DNA from: Peptostreptococcus russellii
GTDB lineage: Bacteria > Bacillota > Clostridia > Peptostreptococcales > Peptostreptococcaceae
Reading direction: 5' to 3'
Length of the DNA stretch: 64,000 nucleotides
Assembly: GCF_900110295.1 (NCBI RefSeq)
Contig: NZ_FODF01000001.1
Coordinates: 124,001-188,000, forward strand
Shown here: one piece after another, positions 18,613 to 25,999 of the stretch
Numbering within the stretch: position 1 is the stretch's first letter
Layout: every line of letters begins with the position of its first letter
Notes under the pieces: generated by a model
Told to the model about the DNA's origin: nothing
The model's database searches: none
What the model saw: only the letters and a program-made list of their open reading frames with translations
Translations under genes and position numbers: made by a program

Positions 18613-18627
18613 ACTTTATAGAAAATT
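18613..18627 (+). promoter_or_regulatory. Weak CodY-box-like sequence upstream of codY
   Basis: ACTTTATAGAAAATT matches the CodY box AATTTTCNGAAAATT at 11 of 14 defined positions. The 290-bp gap before codY is otherwise AT-rich; autoregulation would fit the known family but the match is poor. Confidence 0.25.
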
Positions 18628-18797
18628 AGTATTTTATTTCAAAATTACGAAAATTACAAAGATTATAAAAAATATATTGAAATTATTTAGAAAGTGTGTT
18701 AATCTTTGTATGTAGAATATTGTTGGAAAGGTATGTTTATTGCAAATATTCGAGACTTTTATTATATATTATGAAAAAATTAATTAGGAGGTAAAAA

Positions 18798-19580
18798 ATG
18801 ACTAGCGAATTATTAAAAAATACAAGAAGAATCAATAGAACGCTTCAAACCAACGCTGGAACGGCTGTATCCTTTAATCAGCTTACAAGTGTTTTAGGTG
18901 AAGTTTTAGACTCAAATGTTTATGTGGTTAGAGTAAGAGGGAAGGTTTTAGGATGGCACTTAGTGAATCCTGAAGATAGTTCTGTTGTACGTGACGAAGA
19001 AAAGAATCAGGCAATGTTCCCAGAAGAATATGTTGAAAGTTTATTAACTATTACAGAAACAAGAGAAAACATAACAAACGATGAAACATTAAAGTTATTC
19101 CCATCAGAAAAGGACAGATTAGAAAAATATACAATTGTTGTTCCAATTTGGGGAAGTGGAGAAAGATTAGGAACACTTATTCTTTCAAGATATGACAGGC
19201 CATATACAGATAATGACATAGTTGTTGCTGAATACTCAGCTACAGTTATAGGTCTTGAAATATTAAGATCAATAAGCGAAGAAATGGAAGAAGAAATGAG
19301 AAAGAAGGCTGTAGTACAGATGGCTATCGGAACTTTATCATTCTCAGAATTAGAAGCTATTGAACATATTTTTAGAGAGCTTGATGGAACAGAAGGTTTA
19401 TTAGTAGCAAGTAAGATTGCTGACAAGGTTGGAATCACTCGTTCAGTAATAGTAAATGCATTAAGAAAATTTGAAAGTGCAGGAGTAATCGAGTCAAGAT
19501 CATTAGGTATGAAGGGGACTCATATTAGAATATTAAATGACAAGTTATTAGATGAACTAAACAAGAACAAAACAAACTAG
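18798..19580 (+). CDS. codY: Global regulator CodY
   Basis: Branched-chain amino acid- and GTP-sensing regulator of stationary-phase, nutrient and virulence genes. 260 residues: N-terminal GAF domain (1-155) and C-terminal winged helix with [19 protein letters not shown] and [20 protein letters not shown], nearly the family consensus. AGGAGG precedes the ATG. Following topA is the order known from Clostridioides difficile. Monocistronic: terminator on the 3' side. Confidence 0.98.
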   Translation: MTSELLKNTRRINRTLQTNAGTAVSFNQLTSVLGEVLDSNVYVVRVRGKVLGWHLVNPEDSSVVRDEEKNQAMFPEEYVESLLTITETRENITNDETLKLFPSEKDRLEKYTIVVPIWGSGERLGTLILSRYDRPYTDNDIVVAEYSATVIGLEILRSISEEMEEEMRKKAVVQMAIGTLSFSELEAIEHIFRELDGTEGLLVASKIADKVGITRSVIVNALRKFESAGVIESRSLGMKGTHIRILNDKLLDELNKNKTN

Positions 19581-19593
19581 TTGATATAAATCA

Positions 19594-19627
19594 AAGGACT
19601 GCATTTTTTGCAGTCCTTATTTTTTGG
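19594..19627 (+). terminator. Terminator after codY
   Basis: AAGGACTGCA (19594-19603) and TGCAGTCCTT (19609-19618), then ATTTTTT. Tail runs into the rarA ribosome binding site. Confidence 0.9.
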
Positions 19628-19638
19628 AGGAATAGATT

Positions 19639-20904
19639 ATGCCTTTAGCTGATAAATATAGACCAAAGTCAATAGAAGATGTTGTAGGTCAGAAACACAT
19701 AATTGGAAAAGATAAAGTTATTAATAATATGATAGAAAAAAAGTTTTTCCCAAATATGATATTTTTTGGTCCACCAGGTGTAGGTAAAACAACTGTGGCA
19801 GAGATAGTATCAAAAGTAGCAGATAAAAAATTCTTTAAGATAAATGCTACAAATTCATCTTTGGATGATATAAAAAAGATAATTGCAGAAATAGGTACTT
19901 TGGGTACAGATAACGGAATACTTTTGTATATAGATGAAATTCAAAGTTTTAATAAAAGACAACAGCAGTCTATTTTAGAATTTATAGAAAGTGGAAAAAT
20001 TACATTAATAGCAAGTACTACGGAAAACCCATATCATTATATTTATAAGGCTATATTAAGTAGAAGTATTGTTATGGAGTTTAAAACAATATCTAAAACA
20101 GACATAATAGATGGGCTAGTAAAATTAGTTGATAGATATAATGAAGATAGTATTGCAAAGTTGAAACTAGATGAAAAAGCAAGAGGAGCTATTGCAGATG
20201 TATCGGGTGGTGATATGCGTTCGGCTATAAATATACTTGAACTTGCTATCAATGAATCAAAACTTGATTCAGATGGAAATTTGTTGATAGATCAAACTGT
20301 AATCGACAAATTAAATATAGCAACAGTTTATAACTTTGATATGGATGGTGATGTTCACTACAATCTATTGAGCGCCTTTCAAAAATCTATAAGAGGAAGT
20401 GATCCTGATGCCGCTATTTATTACCTTGCAAGATTGATAAAAGGTGGGGATCTAATAAGTATATGTAGAAGGCTGCTTGTAATTGCATCTGAAGACATAG
20501 GTATGGCATATCCGAATGCAATTACTATAGTAAAGTCTTGTGTGGACTCTGCAATGCAATTGGGATTTCCTGAAGCTAGAATAGTATTGGCACAAGCTAC
20601 AATTGTTTTGGCAAGCTCACCAAAATCAAACTCTTCATACATGGCAATTAATTCTGCTCTTGATGATATAGATAGTATGGTTCAAGATGATATACCAGAT
20701 CATTTAAAGGATAGTCATTATTCAGGAGCTTCGAAAATGTCATATGGAGTAGATTATTTATATCCACATAACTATCCAAATAATTATGTAAAACAGGACT
20801 ATCTTCCTGAGAATATGAAAAGTAAAAAGTATTATAAAGCTCAAGATAACAAATTTGAAAATAGCATAAAAAAATATATGGAGGCTCTTAAAGGCTCAAG
20901 GTAA
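19639..20904 (+). CDS. rarA: Replication-associated recombination protein RarA (MgsA family)
   Basis: 421-residue clamp-loader-like AAA+ ATPase acting at stalled forks. Starts PLADKYRPKSIEDVVGQKHI; Walker A FGPPGVGKTTVAE, Walker B LLYIDEIQSFNKRQQ, sensor IASTTENP, arginine finger in LSRSIVMEF. The C-terminal tetramerisation region includes IRGSDPDAAIYYLARLI and ASEDIGMAYPNA. TTGGAGG before ATG. Confidence 0.95.
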   Translation: MPLADKYRPKSIEDVVGQKHIIGKDKVINNMIEKKFFPNMIFFGPPGVGKTTVAEIVSKVADKKFFKINATNSSLDDIKKIIAEIGTLGTDNGILLYIDEIQSFNKRQQQSILEFIESGKITLIASTTENPYHYIYKAILSRSIVMEFKTISKTDIIDGLVKLVDRYNEDSIAKLKLDEKARGAIADVSGGDMRSAINILELAINESKLDSDGNLLIDQTVIDKLNIATVYNFDMDGDVHYNLLSAFQKSIRGSDPDAAIYYLARLIKGGDLISICRRLLVIASEDIGMAYPNAITIVKSCVDSAMQLGFPEARIVLAQATIVLASSPKSNSSYMAINSALDDIDSMVQDDIPDHLKDSHYSGASKMSYGVDYLYPHNYPNNYVKQDYLPENMKSKKYYKAQDNKFENSIKKYMEALKGSR

Positions 20905-21027
20905 GTTTATTTTACATAATAAAGATAAAGAAAACATTTTTCAAAAGAAGTGAACAAATGATAAGAAAATAAGTGAATAAATTATAAGATTGTTTTTGAA
21001 ATATTTTGTTAATCTTATAAATTAATC

Positions 21028-21056
21028 TTGACATTTTTACTCGGATATAATAATAT
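21028..21056 (+). promoter_or_regulatory. iscR1 promoter with operator-like spacer
   Basis: TTGACA (21028-21033), 17-bp spacer, TAATAT (21051-21056). The spacer contains ACTCGGATATAAT (21039-21051), shared with the iscR2 promoter. A similar TTACTAGGAATTAAT lies at 21082-21096 in the leader. Likely IscR autoregulatory site. Confidence 0.7.
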
Positions 21057-21116
21057 TAACTTATAGTTAATTCATAGTTGTTTACTAGGAATTAATTTTA
21101 TAAAGGAGTGATGGAT

Positions 21117-21578
21117 TTGAAACTTTCCACTAAAGGAAAATACGGATTGAAGGCTATGTTTGAATTGGCTTTAAGCTCCAATGGTGAACCTGTTTCCTTA
21201 AAGTATATAGCTAAGAAACAGGGAATGTCAGACCAGTACCTTGAGCAGATATTTTCTATCTTGAAAAAAGCGGAACTTGTAAAAAGTGTTCGTGGGGCAC
21301 AGGGTGGATATTATATTTCTAAAGAAGCAAGCGAGATAACAGTAGCTGATATACTGAAAGTATTAGAGGGAGATATGGCATTTACAGAATGTTTACTAGA
21401 TAAAGATTTATGCGGGAACTTTGATTCTTGTGCGACGAAGTATGTGTGGGCAAAGATAAAAGAAAGCATAGAAGAGGTAACTAACTCTATATCACTTCAG
21501 GATATGATAGACGATTACAAATCAAATTTTAAATATAGAGATGACGACATTATTAAGGATATGAAGAAGAATAAATAG
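21117..21578 (+). CDS. iscR: Rrf2/IscR-family Fe-S regulator, copy 1
   Basis: 153 residues starting KLSTKGKYGLKAMFELAL, winged helix with recognition region MSDQYLEQIFSILKKAELVKSVRGAQGGY, then three cysteines in ECLLDKDLCGNFDSCATK that probably ligate an Fe-S cluster. TTG at 21117 is preferred: GGAG is 8 bases upstream and the paralogue at 23337 starts at the equivalent position; GTG 21108 and ATG 21111 are too close. Its terminator makes it monocistronic, separate from mnmA. Closely similar to copy 2, so a local duplication. Confidence 0.93.
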   Translation: MKLSTKGKYGLKAMFELALSSNGEPVSLKYIAKKQGMSDQYLEQIFSILKKAELVKSVRGAQGGYYISKEASEITVADILKVLEGDMAFTECLLDKDLCGNFDSCATKYVWAKIKESIEEVTNSISLQDMIDDYKSNFKYRDDDIIKDMKKNK

Positions 21579-21898
21579 ATTTCTTAAATCAGAAAATGAG
21601 TTTGACTCTAAGTTCGAATTTGTACACAATATATTTTATCGATCAAAAAAAGAGCTTGTAAGCTCTTTTTTTACTTTAAAGTTAATAAATAGAAATGTAA
21701 ATAATATTTTTAAACAGTAATTCGATATTAAAAATATTGCCAATTTTTATAGATTGCATTTTGAAGTGTGATAAATTAAACTAATTTTAAGAGGTGTTTG
21801 TTGCAAAATAAGTTTTAAATAATAACTTGAATAAAATGATAGATTTTAAAGATAGATGCTTTAATTAGTAAAATAATATATAAAGGAGAAGATGTAAC
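21579..21898. other. Gap iscR1 to mnmA
   Basis: 320 bp. Holds a terminator (AAAAAAAGAGCTT/AAGCTCTTTTTTT, 21645-21672) for iscR1. The rest is AT-rich mnmA leader without a convincing promoter. Confidence 0.75.
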
Positions 21899-22954
21899 TT
21901 GGAAAATAAGAGAGTGCTACTTGGAATGAGTGGCGGAGTAGATAGTACAGTAGCTGCTTACCTATTAAGGGAAGAAGGCTATGAAGTAGTAGGAGCAACA
22001 ATGAAGCTATGGGTTCCTGAAAATGTAGAAAATACAGCCATAGTAGATGCAAAGAAGATGGCGGATAAACTAGGTTTGGAACACCATGTAATAGACTTAG
22101 AAGATAAATTTAAAAGTACTGTTGTAAAACATTTTATAGATGGATATTATGAAGGTAGTACACCAAATCCATGTATATTTTGTAACAAACATATTAAGTT
22201 CGATTTAATGTTTGATGTTGCAGATGAACTGGGATGTCAGTATATAGCAACAGGTCACTATTGTAGAATTATTAAAAATGAAGAAACAAGTAAATATGAA
22301 CTTATAAAAGCAGTTACGGATAAAAAAGATCAGTCATATATGATGTATAACCTTAACCAAGAGAAACTTTCTAGGATACTATTTCCTATAGGAGAATATG
22401 ACAAGTCTGAAATAAGAGAGATAGCTGAAAAGGTGGGACTTGAAGTCTATAATAAACCAGACAGTCAAGATATATGTTTTATACCTGATGGAGATTATGA
22501 AAAATTTCTTGAAAAATATTCTGGTAGAAAAGATAAGAAGGGTAAGTTTGTAGATTCAAAAGGCAATGAAATAGGAAATCATCAAGGTATAACTAGATAT
22601 ACAATTGGTCAGAGAAAGGGCTTAGGCATAACTTTTGGAAAGCCAGTATATGTTATAGATATAAATGGAAAAGATAATACTGTCACATTAGGTGAAAATA
22701 ATGATCTTTTTAAAAATGAATTAATAGCAAGAGATGTAAATTTCCTAGACTTTTCAGTAAAAGAATTGGATAAGCCTTTGGAAGTCCAAGCAAAAATCAG
22801 ATATTCTTCAAGTCTATCAGATGCATTAGTTACAAAGATAGATAACAATAGAGTAAAAGTTGTATTTAAAGACTCTCAAAGAGCAATAACAAAGGGGCAA
22901 AGCGTCGTTTTCTATGAAGGAAATAAACTAATTGGTGGTGGCGTTATAGAATAG
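21899..22954 (+). CDS. mnmA: tRNA-specific 2-thiouridylase MnmA
   Basis: Thiolates U34 of tRNA-Lys, -Glu and -Gln using sulfur passed from cysteine desulfurase. PP-loop MSGGVDSTVAAYLL, first catalytic Cys in TPNPCIFCNKHIKF, ATGHYCRI, DKKDQSYMMYNL, second Cys in PDSQDICFIP. 351 residues. Starts at TTG 21899 with AAAGGAGA 9 bases upstream; no ATG is available in frame nearby. Placement between the two iscR genes and before iscS links it to sulfur supply. Confidence 0.96.
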   Translation: MENKRVLLGMSGGVDSTVAAYLLREEGYEVVGATMKLWVPENVENTAIVDAKKMADKLGLEHHVIDLEDKFKSTVVKHFIDGYYEGSTPNPCIFCNKHIKFDLMFDVADELGCQYIATGHYCRIIKNEETSKYELIKAVTDKKDQSYMMYNLNQEKLSRILFPIGEYDKSEIREIAEKVGLEVYNKPDSQDICFIPDGDYEKFLEKYSGRKDKKGKFVDSKGNEIGNHQGITRYTIGQRKGLGITFGKPVYVIDINGKDNTVTLGENNDLFKNELIARDVNFLDFSVKELDKPLEVQAKIRYSSSLSDALVTKIDNNRVKVVFKDSQRAITKGQSVVFYEGNKLIGGGVIE

Positions 22955-23336
22955 TATTTTAAATAACCTCAAAATTCCTCCAAGTTGAAGAATAAAGACT
23001 TGGAGGTGAATTATTTTAAATAAAATTTATATTATAGATATTACAATTAACAAGTATTTGAAATAAAGTACAAAGATGAAAAAATAAAGAATTTATAGAA
23101 AAAAATTAAACTTAACTTTACTGAAAAAACCATAGTTTTATAGGCATAAAAGTTATTTAAATAAAGAAAATAGAAAATTTAAAAAGGTTTAGCATAAAAA
23201 AACATCTCTCAGTATGATAAAAAAGAATAATATAAACTTGACAATTTTACTAGGGTATAATAAAATTATTTCAGAATGAAATCCGAGTTAAATGGTATGG
23301 ATTGATTTAACGGGATATTTAAGAGGTGATGTTAAT
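22955..23336. other. Gap mnmA to iscR2
   Basis: 382 bp. CCTCCAAGT/ACTTGGAGG hairpin (22977-22985/22998-23006) may end mnmA transcription although its U-tract is poor. The remainder is AT-rich up to the iscR2 promoter. Confidence 0.5.
23238..23266 (+). promoter_or_regulatory. iscR2 promoter with operator-like spacer
   Basis: TTGACA (23238-23243), 17-bp spacer, TAAAAT (23261-23266). Spacer element ACTAGGGTATAAT (23249-23261) corresponds to ACTCGGATATAAT in the iscR1 promoter, in the same register relative to -35. Confidence 0.72.
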
Positions 23337-23792
23337 ATGAAACTTTCCACCAAGGGTAAGTACGGTTTAAAGGCTATTTTTGAATTGGCGCTAAGTGATG
23401 GTTCCGAACCGGTACCCCTAAAACTTATAGCAAGTAAACAAAATATTTCTGATCAATATCTTGAGCAGATTTTTTCAGTTTTAAAAAAGGCTGGACTTGT
23501 TAAAAGTGTAAGAGGAGCTCGAGGTGGCTACTATTTAAATTCAAGTCCCTCGGATATTACAGTAGGTAATGTTTTGAGAGTTCTTGAAGGTGATATGAAA
23601 CTAACAGAATGTCAACTAGATGAAGATTTATGTGAAAACTCAGATTCATGTGCCACTAAGGTGGTATGGACAAAACTTCAAAAATCTTTAGAAGATGTTG
23701 TAGATTCTATTACGCTTCAGGATATGCTTGACGACTACAATTCAAAATCGAAAAAGCTGGAAAATGATATAACGGACAGGTTGTGTAAATAG
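23337..23792 (+). CDS. iscR: Rrf2/IscR-family Fe-S regulator, copy 2
   Basis: 151 residues, KLSTKGKYGLKAIFELAL, winged helix ISDQYLEQIFSVLKKAGLVKS, Cys triad in ECQLDEDLCENSDSCATK. The ATG at 23337 follows GAGGTGAT; the in-frame upstream start at 23292 is rejected. Directly precedes iscS, the canonical position, so this copy is the likely regulator of the iscSU operon. The C-terminal tail differs from copy 1. Confidence 0.94.
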   Translation: MKLSTKGKYGLKAIFELALSDGSEPVPLKLIASKQNISDQYLEQIFSVLKKAGLVKSVRGARGGYYLNSSPSDITVGNVLRVLEGDMKLTECQLDEDLCENSDSCATKVVWTKLQKSLEDVVDSITLQDMLDDYNSKSKKLENDITDRLCK

Positions 23793-23853
23793 CTTTTATT
23801 TAAATGATAGCAAATCATTATTTTAAAAAATATAAAAATGGAGATGAAAAGTT

Positions 23854-25047
23854 ATGGAAAACAGAAAAATATATATGGATTATTCAGCAACTACACCAGT
23901 GAAAAAGGAAGTATTAGATGAAATGCTTCCATACTTTACAGAGCATTTTGGAAATGCATCTAGTCACTATTCATTTGGTGAAGAAGCTAAGGCAGGTCTT
24001 GAAAAGGCAAGAGAGCAGGTTGCGAGTTTAATAAATGCGGAAGCTTCAGAAATATACTTTACTGCAGGTGGCTCTGAAAGTGATAACTGGGCAATAGAAG
24101 GAGCAGCTTTAAAGTTAAAGGAAAAGGGAAATCATATAATAACATCAAAAATCGAACATCATGCAGTTCTTCACACATGTGAATATCTTGAAAAGAGACA
24201 TGGATTTGAAGTTACATATCTTGATGTAGATGAAGACGGTAAGATAAGCCTTGATGAGCTTGAAAAGGCTATAAAAGATACAACAGTTTTGATAACTATA
24301 ATGTTTGCAAATAATGAAATAGGAACTGTAGAGCCAATTAAGGAAATTGCAGAAATAGCAAAGAAACACAAGGTGCTATTCCATACAGATGCAGTTCAAG
24401 CATTAGCAAATATAAACATAGATGTAAAAGACTTAGGAATAGACATGATGAGTATGTCAAGTCATAAGATATATGGTCCTAAGGGAATAGGTGCTTTATA
24501 CATTAGAAAGGGAGTAGTAATTGACAACCTTATTCATGGTGGAGCACAAGAAAGAAAGAAAAGAGCTGGTACAGAAAATATACCTGCAATTGTAGGTTTC
24601 GGTAAGGCTTGTGAGCTTGCAGAAAAGAACTTTGATAATCATGTTAAGCATCTTACAACTCTAAGAGATAAACTAATAAACGGAATTGAAGAAGCTATAC
24701 CATACATGAGAGTAAATGGTCATAGAACTGATAGACTTCCAGGAAATGCAAACTTTGCATTTAAGTATATAGAAGGAGAAGGTATGCTTTTACTTCTTGA
24801 TCATGTAGGAATAGCAGGTTCAAGTGGATCAGCATGTACATCAGGGTCTCTAGATCCATCACACGTTCTACTTGCAATAGGTCTACCTCATGAAATAGCA
24901 CATGGTTCACTAAGACTTACAGTAGGCGACTTTACAACAGAAGAAGATATAGATTATATAATAGAACAACTTCCTATGATTGTTGAAAGATTGAGAAGTA
25001 TGTCTCCACTTTATGATGAAGCAAAGGCAAATGGAGAAGTAAAATAA
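23854..25047 (+). CDS. iscS: Cysteine desulfurase IscS
   Basis: PLP enzyme that releases sulfur from cysteine for Fe-S clusters and tRNA thiolation. 397 residues: MDYSATTPVKKEVLDEM, SHYSFGEEAKAGLEKAREQVA, KIEHHAVLHTCEYLEK, PLP-Lys in MSSHKIYGPKGIGALY (about 205), and the mobile-loop catalytic Cys in SSGSACTSGSLDPSH (about 327). Class I IscS/NifS type. iscU follows 36 bp later. Confidence 0.97.
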   Translation: MENRKIYMDYSATTPVKKEVLDEMLPYFTEHFGNASSHYSFGEEAKAGLEKAREQVASLINAEASEIYFTAGGSESDNWAIEGAALKLKEKGNHIITSKIEHHAVLHTCEYLEKRHGFEVTYLDVDEDGKISLDELEKAIKDTTVLITIMFANNEIGTVEPIKEIAEIAKKHKVLFHTDAVQALANINIDVKDLGIDMMSMSSHKIYGPKGIGALYIRKGVVIDNLIHGGAQERKKRAGTENIPAIVGFGKACELAEKNFDNHVKHLTTLRDKLINGIEEAIPYMRVNGHRTDRLPGNANFAFKYIEGEGMLLLLDHVGIAGSSGSACTSGSLDPSHVLLAIGLPHEIAHGSLRLTVGDFTTEEDIDYIIEQLPMIVERLRSMSPLYDEAKANGEVK

Positions 25048-25083
25048 ATAGAAATTAATAAGAAGATTAATCGGAGGAAAACA

Positions 25084-25524
25084 ATGCAATATAGTAAAAA
25101 AGTAATGGATCATTTTATGAATCCTAGAAATATGGGAACAATAGAAGGTGCAAGTGGGGTAGGAGAAGTTGGAAACCCACAGTGCGGAGATATAATGAAG
25201 ATATATCTAGATATAGACGATGAAGGTATAATCAAAGATGTTAAGTTTAAGACTTTTGGATGTGGTTCAGCCATAGCAAGTTCTTCAATGGCTACAGAAA
25301 TGATAAAGGGAAAGACTATACACGAAGCATTAGAACTTACTAATAAGGCTGTTGCAGAAGCATTAGATGGTCTTCCACCAGTAAAGATGCACTGTTCGGT
25401 GTTAGCTGAGCAAGCAGTTAAGTCAGCACTTTTAGATTATGCAAAGAAGAATAATATAGTAATACCTGAACTAGAAAACTATGAATTTGATGATGCTCAC
25501 GAGCATGAACATGAGGAAGAATAA
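25084..25524 (+). CDS. iscU: Fe-S cluster scaffold IscU (NifU N-terminal type)
   Basis: 146 residues. Starts MQYSKKVMDHFMNPRNMGTI; cluster ligands in GNPQCGDIMKIYL, KFKTFGCGSAIASSS and VKMHCSVLAEQAVKSAL. The C-terminus ends in a His/Glu tail, DDAHEHEHEEE, which could bind metal. AGGAGG before ATG. Receives sulfur from IscS; a terminator ends the iscR2-iscS-iscU unit. Confidence 0.96.
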   Translation: MQYSKKVMDHFMNPRNMGTIEGASGVGEVGNPQCGDIMKIYLDIDDEGIIKDVKFKTFGCGSAIASSSMATEMIKGKTIHEALELTNKAVAEALDGLPPVKMHCSVLAEQAVKSALLDYAKKNNIVIPELENYEFDDAHEHEHEEE

Positions 25525-25540
25525 TAGATATTAGTTTATA

Positions 25541-25587
25541 AGAGAATCAAAGAAACTAAGTAACTTTGGTTCTCTTTTATTTTTTAA
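25541..25587 (+). terminator. Terminator after iscU
   Basis: AGAGAATCAAAG (25541-25552) pairs with CTTTGGTTCTCT (25564-25575), followed by a T-rich tail. Confidence 0.8.
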
Positions 25588-25694
25588 TAAGCAAAACTAT
25601 ATTACATAAAAATGAAAAGATATTTTTCTTATTTTTTTCTATAAAAAATATTTGCAAGTTTTTTCAAAAATAAAGAAAAAATTCTATTTTTTAT

Positions 25695-25723
25695 TTGCAA
25701 AATATCTTTTTATTTAGTAAAAT
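25695..25723 (+). promoter_or_regulatory. Promoter of T-box-alaS
   Basis: TTGCAA (25695-25700), 17-bp spacer, TAAAAT (25718-25723), about 8 bases before the T-box leader. Confidence 0.65.
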
Positions 25724-25730
25724 GATATGT

Positions 25731-25957
25731 AGATAAATAAATGCAATGAAGAGAAGTAGTAGCTGGAAATGTATTTTCAGAGAGTGAACGTTAGCTGTGA
25801 GTTCATATTGTCAGCCAGTGAAGCAGTCTTGGAGCAGGTACTTTGAAATTAAGTAGGAGTATTCGTTCGCTGCGTTAAAGCAAATGAGATGTCGTTTTTA
25901 CGATAATTAGGGTGGTACCGCGGAAATTCGCCCCTGTATTTATACAGGGGCTTTTTA
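25731..25957 (+). promoter_or_regulatory. T-box leader controlling alaS
   Basis: tRNA-sensing attenuator. Stem I region contains GAAGAGAAGTAGTAG and the CAGAGAG motif; the conserved T-box AGGGTGGTACCGCGG lies at 25909-25923, with TGGT able to pair with an uncharged ACCA end (discriminator A, as expected for tRNA-Ala). The terminator GCCCCTGTA/TACAGGGGC plus TTTTT (25930-25955) competes with the antiterminator. GCC (25814) and GCA (25823) are possible alanine specifier codons; which is used was not resolved. Confidence 0.93.
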
Positions 25958-25999
25958 TTGTTATTAAAAAGAATTTTATTTATATTGGAGGTAAAATAA

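Noticed and set aside
21600-21640. tRNA-like GTTCGAATT segment
   Set aside because: No acceptor or anticodon stems can be formed around it; no tRNA gene was found in the window.
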